A DNA stretch of 64,000 bases from positions 12,831 to 76,830 of the forward strand of contig JAZKHY010000007.1 of NCBI GenBank assembly GCA_040385105.1, read 5' to 3'. The DNA is from JACMQX01 sp040385105 (lineage in GTDB: Bacteria; Pseudomonadota; Gammaproteobacteria; Burkholderiales; Burkholderiaceae_C). Under the pieces are notes generated by a model that was given only the letters and a program-made list of their open reading frames with translations, made no database searches and was not told the origin of the DNA. The position numbers were made by a program, and so were the translations under genes. Below, one piece after another: positions 58,613 to 64,000 of the stretch. Every line of letters starts with the position of its first letter. The first letter of the stretch is position 1.

Positions 58613-59140
58613 TCACGATGGCCGTGCAGCCACCAGCCCGAGCCCGCGAAGCTGCGCCTCAAGCTCCGCCGCAGTGCCCCAGGGCAGGATGGGCGAATTC
58701 TGCCTTTCGTCCGGAGGGTTCGCCAAAAGCCCATCTGACCAGCCGCCGCAACCGGTAAGCGGCAACAACGGCCGCTTGTGCAGCCACGCCATGCAGACCT
58801 CCGAGATCGTGCCGGCACGCCCACCAATGACGATGCAGGCATCGCCGGCCAGCGCCATCAGCAGGTTGCGTGCATCGCCCATGCCGCACGGGATGACGAC
58901 GGTGGCGGGCCAATCCGGCGCGGGCATCTGGTCCGGCGGAATGATGCTGACCACAAGGCCTCCCGCGCTCACCGCCCGCTCCGCCGCGACCCTGGTAGCC
59001 GGGCTGCCACACCCGCTGACCACGGTAATGCCAAGCCTGGCAAGAAGTCCCCCGGCCTCACCGGCCAGTTCCCAAGCAGCAGACCCAGGGTCTGCGCTGC
59101 CGAGGACACATACCTGGGGGCGGCGGATTGATTTGGACAT
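58613..59140 (-). CDS. TIGR00725 / LOG-like nucleotide-binding protein
   Basis: A 175-residue Rossmann-like protein of the TIGR00725 group related to LOG cytokinin-activating and lysine-decarboxylase-like families. Gly-Ser-Ala-Asp-Pro-Gly near the start, Val-Val-Ser-Gly-Cys-Gly-Ser-Pro, Asn-Leu-Leu-Met-Ala, and Val-Ile-Gly-Gly-Arg-Ala-Gly-Thr-Ile-Ser-Glu are the nucleotide-site motifs (Gly-Gly-x-x-Gly-Thr). ATG 59140 is chosen; the longer frame has no support. It starts 14 bases after the membrane protein upstream, on the same strand. Confidence 0.83.
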   Translation of the reverse strand: MSKSIRRPQVCVLGSADPGSAAWELAGEAGGLLARLGITVVSGCGSPATRVAAERAVSAGGLVVSIIPPDQMPAPDWPATVVIPCGMGDARNLLMALAGDACIVIGGRAGTISEVCMAWLHKRPLLPLTGCGGWSDGLLANPPDERQNSPILPWGTAAELEAQLRGLGLVAARPS

Positions 59141-59153
59141 GTGCAATCGCTTT

Positions 59154-59561
59154 CTATGCGACAGGAGGCACGCGCTTGTATTCCAGCCGCGGCCAATGCG
59201 GCCCTTCAATACCTATCTGGTCCGGCCCGAGAAAGCGCACGGTGTAGTGACTGTCAGCACCAGGGCCGGGTTGGCTTCCCGTGTCTGCTGCTGTCACGCG
59301 AATCTGCAGCCGGCCCGCAGCGTACTGCCAGCGCCCGGACTCCCTGGTGCCGACCCCGGCCGTTTCAGCGACCCGGGTATAGGTGCCCTCCGCAGGGCCG
59401 CCTTCGAGCGTCAACGTAACCTGGCCACCCTCCACCTCGCTGCGCCATGCCCCGGCCGGCGTCTGCCTGGCCACCCAGTTCCTGTGGCTGCGCACCATGA
59501 GGAAAACTGCGACGGCAACGAGGCCGAGCAAGGCTGCAAAGATTGTCAATGCGGTCTGCAC
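59154..59561 (-). CDS. Hypothetical protein with one N-terminal membrane segment
   Basis: A 135-residue protein with one hydrophobic segment at about 4-23 (signal anchor), then Arg-Ser-His-Arg-Asn-Trp and a beta-rich domain with repeated Gly/Thr strands (Gly-Gly-Gln-Val-Thr-Leu-Thr-Leu, Gly-Arg-Trp-Gln-Tyr-Ala). Not recognised. It is likely envelope-anchored and may be co-transcribed with the LOG-like gene. Confidence 0.7.
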   Translation of the reverse strand: MQTALTIFAALLGLVAVAVFLMVRSHRNWVARQTPAGAWRSEVEGGQVTLTLEGGPAEGTYTRVAETAGVGTRESGRWQYAAGRLQIRVTAADTGSQPGPGADSHYTVRFLGPDQIGIEGPHWPRLEYKRVPPVA

Positions 59562-59654
59562 ACTCTCTCCTGTGGTTCATTCCCAGCGCGAGTTTAGCCG
59601 GAGCAACCGTGGCGGCATAAACTCTGCGCAGCATGTTGCACAAGGCGGATCTGC

Positions 59655-60185
59655 ATGACCCTTCCCATCATTGAAACCGCGCGCCTGGTCCTGCGGGCGC
59701 ACACCCTGGACGATTTCGAGCCGCTGGCGGCGATGTGGGGTGACGCTGCAGTCGCGCGCTACATTGGCGGCAAGCCCGCGACGCGGGAAGAGAGCTGGGT
59801 GCGCCTGCTGCGGTACTGCGGGCACTGGCAGCTCATGGGGTTTGGCTACTGGGCGGTCGCGCTCAAGGGCGGCGCCGGCTATATAGGCGACGTCGGCTTT
59901 GCAGACTGGAAGCGGGACATCAGCCCCTCCCTGGACGGCATGCCGGAAGTAGGCTGGGCTTTCTCGCCGCCGGCGCATGGGCGCGGCATCGCCACCGAGG
60001 CCGTGCAGGCCGTGCTTGCCTGGGGCGACGGGCACTTTGGCAGCAAGACCACCTGCTGCATCATCAAGCCGGAGAACGTGGCGTCCATCCGGGTTGCGCA
60101 GAAGTGCGGGTACAGCGAGTTCACGCGCACGGAATTCAAGGGCTTGCCCACCATCCAGTACCGCAGGCCGGCGCCGGGCCCGTAG
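59655..60185 (+). CDS. GNAT family N-acetyltransferase (RimJ/RimL type)
   Basis: A 176-residue acetyltransferase. Ile-Glu-Thr-Ala-Arg-Leu-Val-Leu-Arg at the start is the RimJ/L-like opening. Gly-Tyr-Ile-Gly-Asp-Val-Gly-Phe, Trp-Ala-Phe-Ser-Pro-Pro-Ala-His-Gly-Arg-Gly-Ile-Ala-Thr-Glu-Ala (acetyl-CoA loop Arg/Gly-x-Gly-x-Ala) and Asn-Val-Ala-Ser-Ile-Arg-Val-Ala-Gln-Lys-Cys-Gly-Tyr complete the GNAT core. Acceptor could be a ribosomal protein or a small amine; unknown. Confidence 0.9.
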   Translation: MTLPIIETARLVLRAHTLDDFEPLAAMWGDAAVARYIGGKPATREESWVRLLRYCGHWQLMGFGYWAVALKGGAGYIGDVGFADWKRDISPSLDGMPEVGWAFSPPAHGRGIATEAVQAVLAWGDGHFGSKTTCCIIKPENVASIRVAQKCGYSEFTRTEFKGLPTIQYRRPAPGP

Positions 60186-60200
60186 CAGGCGGGCACCGGC

Positions 60201-60653
60201 TCAGGCAGCGCCCTTGCCACGCTGCACTTCAGCAGCAAGCCGTTCAAGGTTCTGCTCGTTGGCGCCAGCCACGAATTCGGCGATGCGTGCGTAGTGCTCC
60301 GCCGTATCAAAGGTCTGCTGCCACTTCACCTCGGTGCCGCCATCCACCGGCACCAGTTCGAGGGTCAGAAAGAAATGGTGCCCGTTGAGATGCTCGATCT
60401 CGAACAGCCGGTCGGCCACAATGCGGGTGAACCGGCTCTCGTTCGGGTAGTCCTTGCCATCAGGGCCGTGCATCGTCAGCAGCCACTGGCCGCCGGGCCG
60501 GAACTCGAACCGGTCGATGGTGTTGGTGAACCCTGCCGGCCCCCACCACCTGGCAACGCGCAGCGGGTCGCTCATGGCGGCAAACACCTCGGCAGGGCTG
60601 GCGGCAAGGCGCTTGCTCCTTGCGTCTGAACGGGATTCCATCGGTTCCATCAT
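60201..60653 (-). CDS. SRPBCC / AHSA1-like START-fold protein
   Basis: A 150-residue protein of the Aha1/CalC-like SRPBCC group: Ala-Ser-Pro-Ala-Glu-Val-Phe-Ala-Ala-Met, Ala-Arg-Trp-Trp-Gly-Pro, Phe-Arg-Pro-Gly-Gly-Gln-Trp, His-Gly-Pro-Asp-Gly-Lys-Asp-Tyr and Gly-Gly-Thr-Glu-Val. Hydrophobic ligand binding is expected; the ligand is unknown. Start at ATG 60653 has AAAGG 6 bases upstream; ATG 60641 is possible. It converges with the acetyltransferase. Confidence 0.87.
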   Translation of the reverse strand: MMEPMESRSDARSKRLAASPAEVFAAMSDPLRVARWWGPAGFTNTIDRFEFRPGGQWLLTMHGPDGKDYPNESRFTRIVADRLFEIEHLNGHHFFLTLELVPVDGGTEVKWQQTFDTAEHYARIAEFVAGANEQNLERLAAEVQRGKGAA

Positions 60654-60689
60654 GCGCGCCTTTCTTTCTGTGTGCCTGGCCTGGCAAGT

Positions 60690-61118
60690 CTAGTCCCGCC
60701 TGGCCGCGGACTCCGGAAGACCGAACACCTTGTCAAAGGCCCAGGTGAATGCAATGGCGTAGAAGAAAAAGAACGCCAGGAGGCCCAGGTTCGCAAGGAA
60801 GGCTTCAAATGCGGAGATCTCCAGCCAGAACGCCATGACGGGAACGAGTATGACGACGAGGCCGCCTTCAAAGCCGGTGCCATGGGCCAGGCGCCTGGCG
60901 AACGAGCGGCCCCGGACGGCCTGGCGCGACTCCCAGCGCTCGAACATGGCGTTAAAAATGTAGTTCCATGCCAGCGCAATGCTGGACAGCACGAAAGCCA
61001 GGGCAAGCGTCGAGCCGTGAGGCTTGTCAAACGCGAAGCTCAGCACCGGCCCGACAAAGGCGATGGCGAAAACTTCATACAGGACGGCCTGGAGAACACG
61101 CCGGGTGGTGGGAGTCAT
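60690..61118 (-). CDS. PACE family efflux transporter
   Basis: A 142-residue inner-membrane protein with four helices (about 10-30, 38-58, 80-102, 108-130). It matches PACE (AceI-like) transporters, which export biocides such as chlorhexidine and short diamines. Arg-Arg-Val-Leu-Gln-Ala-Val-Leu-Tyr-Glu-Val, with an acidic residue in helix 1, and Trp-Asn-Tyr-Ile-Phe-Asn-Ala-Met-Phe-Glu-Arg-Trp are the paired repeat motifs. Native substrate is unproven. A long gene-free stretch lies upstream. Confidence 0.9.
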   Translation of the reverse strand: MTPTTRRVLQAVLYEVFAIAFVGPVLSFAFDKPHGSTLALAFVLSSIALAWNYIFNAMFERWESRQAVRGRSFARRLAHGTGFEGGLVVILVPVMAFWLEISAFEAFLANLGLLAFFFFYAIAFTWAFDKVFGLPESAARRD

Positions 61119-61288
61119 GGGGTGGTCGGAACAACGCGGTTACCTCGGGGCCAGAGCGAAGATCGCATCCAAAGAAAAGTCCCAAAGCGTTCCCGCTGAA
61201 TTCTGGCACAGGGGCGGCAACTCCACCGGGCGTCGCTTCGCAGAAGTGCTAAAGTCATTACGCCCACACAAAAAGTGGGCTCGGGCTT

Positions 61289-61432
61289 AGAGGGCCCGAC
61301 CGCATCTCCAGTGGCGAAGGCCACTGACGCCATCTATGGCAGGTGGCCTTCCGTTCGTTCGCATCAGGCGGCTCGGACGGGAGGACTCGAAAGAGCCTGC
61401 CGGTTTTTCCACTGGAGATGCCCGGTCCCTCT
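61289..61432 (+). ncRNA. Structured RNA candidate (three-way-junction-like), in the 61119-61537 gap
   Basis: In a 419-base gap with no gene, a compact fold can be drawn. AGAGGG (61289-61294) pairs with CCCTCT (61427-61432), ACC with GGT, and GCATCTCCAGTGG (61302-61314) with CCACTGGAGATGC (61409-61421), a perfect 13-bp helix. Inside are GAAGGCCAC / GTGGCCTTC with an inner GCCAT/ATGGC, and a GGCGGCTC-type arm. I could not match it to a riboswitch, 6S, SRP or tmRNA pattern. The strand is drawn toward the downstream gene at 61538, but could be either. Outside the structure (61119-61288 and 61433-61537) I see no gene; TATAAA at 61461 could be a -10 box. Confidence 0.6.
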
Positions 61433-61537
61433 AACCCGTTCGAGCTGCCGCCTTCATTCCTATAAATCAATCATCGTTGGGACACCACAAGCAGTACAGG
61501 CGGCGGCATCTCTTGACTTCCAATTCGGGATTAAGAC

Positions 61538-61861
61538 ATGACCAGTACCTGCGACCCAACGAGCCATGAGCTTGCCGACCATGACGATGGCGAGCTGCGC
61601 TCCATTACCAACCCAAGCCTTCCCCATGATTTTGTGGAAGACATGAGCGACCAGCTCAACGGCCTGGACGATGTCCAGCGTTCGCTGGATTTGCTGGAGA
61701 TCTTGATCGACCCGGTCATGATCTCGGGCGCCGTGCTGCACCAGATGGACCACAAGCAGCTCGGCGCCATGCTGCGCAACCTGAACAGCCTGTTCCACAG
61801 CCGGCTGAAGAGTGCGCGAAATGTGCTGGGCACGCCCTACGGGAGGGAGCCGCGCGAGTAG
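61538..61861 (+). CDS. Hypothetical protein, 107 aa
   Basis: Not recognised. Acidic N-terminal third (Asp-His-Asp-Asp-Gly-Glu-Leu), then a helical region with Asp-Asp-Val-Gln-Arg-Ser-Leu-Asp-Leu-Leu-Glu and Met-Asp-His-Lys-Gln-Leu-Gly-Ala-Met-Leu-Arg-Asn-Leu. No membrane segment or signal. It follows the structured RNA candidate by about 105 bases, so it could be its regulated gene if the RNA is a leader. An antisense frame exists across it but has no features of its own. Confidence 0.6.
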   Translation: MTSTCDPTSHELADHDDGELRSITNPSLPHDFVEDMSDQLNGLDDVQRSLDLLEILIDPVMISGAVLHQMDHKQLGAMLRNLNSLFHSRLKSARNVLGTPYGREPRE

Positions 61862-61880
61862 GCGCACCGTTAAAGTTCAA

Positions 61881-61907
61881 GCGAGGGGGCAGGCGGCGCC
61901 CCCTCGC
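61881..61907. terminator. Hairpin between convergent genes
   Basis: GCGAGGGGGC and GCCCCCTCGC form a perfect 10-bp stem with a 7-base loop, between the 107-residue gene and the minus-strand gene ending at 61963. On the minus strand it is followed by TTGAACTTT, a weak T tract. Confidence 0.65.
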
Positions 61908-61962
61908 AGCTACAGGCTTGCGGACCAGCCGCCCGGGCGGCCCTTGTTCGGTCTTTCTGCAC

Positions 61963-62196
61963 TCAAAACACAGGAAGTGCGCGTTGTTGCCTCACGCCGA
62001 GATTCACCTGGCCGATGCCCGGCCAGGGGATGAAGTCACCCTTCTTTCTGGCGTCAGCAACACCCTCCGCGTTCAAGACAACCACGGCGCCCTTGTGCCG
62101 CCATGCGCGAACGAGGGGAGGTGCCAGCGCCAGGAGCATGGGCAAGCCGAACAGAAGCGCCAGCAGCCCTGCGACAAAAGAGGCGCGCACTTGCAT
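61963..62196 (-). CDS. Short membrane-anchored protein, possibly truncated
   Basis: A 77-residue product with a hydrophobic segment at about 6-28, then Lys-Gly-Ala-Val-Val-Val-Leu-Asn-Ala-Glu-Gly-Val-Ala-Asp and Gly-Asp-Phe-Ile-Pro-Trp-Pro-Gly-Ile-Gly. This looks like the first strands of an STM3941/PH-like membrane protein, with the C-terminal half missing. ATG 62196 lies one base after the serine-hydrolase stop, so translation is coupled. It may be a degraded gene end at the edge of the cassette region. Confidence 0.55.
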   Translation of the reverse strand: MQVRASFVAGLLALLFGLPMLLALAPPLVRAWRHKGAVVVLNAEGVADARKKGDFIPWPGIGQVNLGVRQQRALPVF

Positions 62197-62197
62197 G

Positions 62198-63439
62198 TCA
62201 GTTACCGAGCGACTTCAGGACACCGTCGAAGAACTTGTCGTGGACGGCTGCGACGGCGTTGCTGCTCATGCGGTAAACGCCGGTGTGGACCACGACGGTG
62301 CGCGTTGCCGGGTGGACCGACACCGACTGCCCGCTGTTGCCGCGCAGGGAAAAGCGGTCTTCCTGCATCGAAACCCAGGTCTGGTAACCGTAACCGGGAT
62401 ACGGTGCCTGCGAGCTGGTGGCCGCCTTCACCCAGTCTGCGGGGATGACCTGCCGCCCGTCGCGCGCGCCACCATCGGCGAGCAGCAGCCCCAGGCGCGC
62501 CCAGTCGCGCAGCGTCGCGCTGAGGCAGCAATAGCCGAGTTCGTTGCCGGCCGGATCGATGTTCCAGGCGGCGTCGGACTCGGCACCCATGGGCTGCCAG
62601 AGCTTGCGCGTCGTGTAGTCCGAAAGGCTCTCGCCCGTCGCGCCGCGCAGCACCAGCGCGAGGACGAAGGTCTCGGACGAGGCATAGGACCAGCGCTGCC
62701 CCGGCGGCGCGACGCGCTCGCGGTACGGCAGCACGGCCGCCGCACCGCCCGGGCCGGCCTGGTACAGGATCGCCGTGGCGAGCTTCGTCACGTCGTCGTA
62801 GCCGTTGTAAGCCTCCCAGAACTTCACGCCCGAGGTCATCGTGAGCAGGTGCCGGATCGGCGTCTCGCCGTACGGATGGCCTTTCAGCTCGGGAACGTAT
62901 TTCTCGGCCGGGTCATCGATCGAGGTGATTTTCTTCTCGGCCAGCGCGATCCCCACCAGCATGCCGACCACGGTCTTGGCCATCGACATGGAAGCAAAGC
63001 GGTGCCCGGCGTTGCGCTGGTACTGGTAGCGCTCGGCGAGGATCGTGTCGCCGCGCATGACGAGGAGCCCCGTGTTGCGGTTTTCGGCAAGGAACTTGTC
63101 CATGCCAAGCGCGGGCTCCTGAGCGGCCCTGCTCAGCAGGCGTGGACTGTCGGACTTCTTCACCACGCGCGACGGATAGACGTCGGCGTAGTGACTGAAC
63201 AGGCCCACGCGGCACCACTCGGGCGAGTAGATACCCTTCGCGTCGGGGCAGACGGGATAGCCCCTGGACTTGCCCAGAACTTCTTCGTCAGGCGCCGCGA
63301 GGGCCACCGAGGAGAGAAACGCCAGCAGCAAGGCCATCACTCCACGCCCAAGCTTTTCTTGGCCACTGTCGCGTGTGATGTGTTGAATCAATCGCATCTG
63401 ATGCGACTCGAGCCGCTCAACCCAAAAAAGCGCTTTCAT
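62198..63439 (-). CDS. Serine beta-lactamase-like hydrolase, exported
   Basis: A 413-residue protein of the class C beta-lactamase / penicillin-binding-like esterase fold. The catalytic Ser-x-x-Lys is in Ala-Ser-Met-Ser-Met-Ala-Lys near residue 149-152, the Tyr-x-Ser-like element in Ser-Tyr-Ala-Ser-Ser-Glu near 261, and a late His-Thr-Gly in place of Lys-Thr-Gly. It has a membrane-targeting hydrophobic region at about 34-49. CAGGAGG lies 6 bases before the ATG at 63439, starting 51 bases after the attC R' box, so it is positioned like a cassette gene or the first gene after the array. True antibiotic hydrolysis is not implied; many relatives are esterases. Confidence 0.88.
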   Translation of the reverse strand: MKALFWVERLESHQMRLIQHITRDSGQEKLGRGVMALLLAFLSSVALAAPDEEVLGKSRGYPVCPDAKGIYSPEWCRVGLFSHYADVYPSRVVKKSDSPRLLSRAAQEPALGMDKFLAENRNTGLLVMRGDTILAERYQYQRNAGHRFASMSMAKTVVGMLVGIALAEKKITSIDDPAEKYVPELKGHPYGETPIRHLLTMTSGVKFWEAYNGYDDVTKLATAILYQAGPGGAAAVLPYRERVAPPGQRWSYASSETFVLALVLRGATGESLSDYTTRKLWQPMGAESDAAWNIDPAGNELGYCCLSATLRDWARLGLLLADGGARDGRQVIPADWVKAATSSQAPYPGYGYQTWVSMQEDRFSLRGNSGQSVSVHPATRTVVVHTGVYRMSSNAVAAVHDKFFDGVLKSLGN

Positions 63440-63489
63440 GGAGTACCTCCTGTCTAGCTCGCGACGGAATTGGCGTTAATGTGCGTGAC

Positions 63490-63552
63490 GCCTAACGTTC
63501 GACGTAAGGGGCGGCCCGCTTTCGGGACGTCCCCTTGACGGAGGGGTTAGGG
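63490..63552 (-). other. Integron attC recombination site
   Basis: On the minus strand the cassette gene's stop TAA lies in the R'' box CCCTAAC (63552-63546). AAGGGG and CCCG pair with CGGG and CCCCTT around AAAG to form the folded hairpin, with unpaired bases between arms. The R' box is GTTAGGC (63496-63490), which fits the GTTRRRY consensus exactly. Outer CCTAAC/GTTAGG pairing, stop codon position and length (63 bases) all match attC. Confidence 0.88.
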
Positions 63553-63936
63553 TTCGCGGCCGAACACGCGCTCATAGACCTTGCCTTGGTATGTGTCATG
63601 AAGGTATTCGCCGTCTTCAGTGTTGAGCAACTTGCTCTCACCTTCGCGCGAGGCAAGCAGTTGAAGTTTGACCTTTTCATCGGAATTGTCGATAGGCCGA
63701 ACACCATCAACAACGCAGAGAACCCCGAACAGGGCGGAATGAACGGCCTGCTCGACTACTTGGTGAAGGCGCTCACGATCGGCTTTGGGTAGCTCATTGA
63801 ACCAAGCGCTCAACTCGACAAGAAGTGCGGGTGGCTTACGACCAGCGGGGCCTTCGGCAAGAACGGAGATCGTGTCGTTTACGGCAGCCGCGTGAACGCA
63901 TTTCACGATGGCCGAAATAAAGTCGTCGGGATTCAT
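63547..63936 (-). CDS. Integron cassette gene, hypothetical protein 129 aa
   Basis: Not recognised. A soluble alpha-rich protein with Ile-Ser-Ala-Ile-Val-Lys-Cys-Val-His, Pro-Ala-Leu-Leu-Val-Glu-Leu-Ser-Ala-Trp-Phe-Asn-Glu-Leu-Pro, a beta-like Ala-Leu-Phe-Gly-Val-Leu-Cys-Val-Val-Asp-Gly-Val, and a Gly-Glu-Tyr-Leu-His-Asp-Thr-Tyr-Gln-Gly tail. The gene fills the space between two attC sites: its ATG is 7 bases after GTTAGGG and its stop lies in the next attC. GC content is lower than the core. Function unknown, as for most cassette genes. Confidence 0.8.
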   Translation of the reverse strand: MNPDDFISAIVKCVHAAAVNDTISVLAEGPAGRKPPALLVELSAWFNELPKADRERLHQVVEQAVHSALFGVLCVVDGVRPIDNSDEKVKLQLLASREGESKLLNTEDGEYLHDTYQGKVYERVFGREP

Positions 63937-63942
63937 GTGGAG

Positions 63943-64000
63943 CCCTAACGAGGCTGTAAAAAAACCGCTCCTCCACGCCGTGCCGCGTAGAGAAACTTCC
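63943..64000 (-). other. Partial attC site at window edge
   Basis: On the minus strand GTTAGGG (63949-63943), the R' box, ends this element just before the cassette gene start. Upstream of it, CTCTACGC and GCGTGGAG can pair as the hairpin of an attC. The R'' side lies beyond the window, so a further cassette follows to the right. Confidence 0.75.

Noticed and set aside
61289..61432. 6S RNA, cobalamin riboswitch or glycine riboswitch
   Set aside because: The GCCACTG string recalls the B12 box and the rod recalls 6S RNA, but conserved loops of these classes and the usual neighbours are missing.
61460..61867. 135-residue minus-strand frame over the 107-residue gene
   Set aside because: It has no ribosome-binding site or recognised motif and would run into the structured RNA region; the plus-strand frame was preferred, with modest confidence.
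62198..63439. Genuine antibiotic-resistance beta-lactamase
   Set aside because: The Ser-x-x-Lys fold is present, but Lys-Thr-Gly is replaced by His-Thr-Gly and the layout fits esterase-like relatives, so resistance is not claimed.

Overview
The window is high-GC DNA from a Burkholderiales bacterium, most likely Comamonadaceae-like. This is inferred from gene content and codon use, not from a database search. The main pointers are a fused isobutyryl-CoA mutase (IcmF), a LivF with family-specific motif variants, a Baf-like type III pantothenate kinase, a DctPQM transporter and short GC-rich extragenic repeats. No rRNA, tRNA, IS transposase or CRISPR array was seen. Most of the window (about 6.8-61 kb) is ordinary chromosomal housekeeping and transport. 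Both ends look accessory and are less GC-rich by eye.

Region 1 (1-6.7 kb, minus strand): a secreted RHS/YD-repeat protein ends in a polymorphic-toxin tip. Its stop codon overlaps a DUF2750 gene, the probable immunity gene. Downstream lie a DUF4265 gene with a single-base frameshift, an unknown 113-residue protein, an attC-like element and a DUF4034-like gene cut by the window edge.

Region 2 (6.8-15 kb): three M20 metallopeptidases including ArgE, a DUF2817 carboxypeptidase-like protein, CoaX, a LuxR-type regulator divergent from an unusual receiver-domain protein, and a rhodanese.

Region 3 (15-28 kb): three transport or metabolic operons. The first is dctPQM, with an intercistronic hairpin and a repeat-rich insertion in DctM. 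The second is ppk2-icmF behind a perfect 22-bp palindrome. The third is a complete branched-chain amino acid type ABC importer (livG-livF-binding protein-livH-livM). IcmF interconverts isobutyryl-CoA and butyryl-CoA, which fits branched-chain carbon catabolism next to a Liv importer.

Region 4 (28-50 kb): a metallo-beta-lactamase-fold lipoprotein, SDR, a FecR/DUF6600 protein, an acyl-CoA-synthetase-like enzyme, TSUP exporter, transglutaminase, DbpA, a PAS protein, glutathione reductase, an FHA membrane protein coupled to a trypsin-like protease, AMP nucleosidase flanked by inverted REP-like repeats, PurT, a NodIJ-like ABC exporter, and a PNPOx-GAF protein beside a hemerythrin.

Region 5 (50-61.9 kb): GMC oxidoreductase divergent from 3-hydroxyacyl-CoA dehydrogenase, a FimV-like protein, small enzymes in coupled operons, a PACE efflux protein and a strong candidate structured RNA of about 144 nt before a small unknown gene.

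Region 6 (61.9-64 kb, minus strand): a serine beta-lactamase-like hydrolase plus a short membrane protein, then an integron attC site, a cassette gene, and the start of a second attC running off the window. This marks the edge of an integron gene-cassette array that continues to the right.
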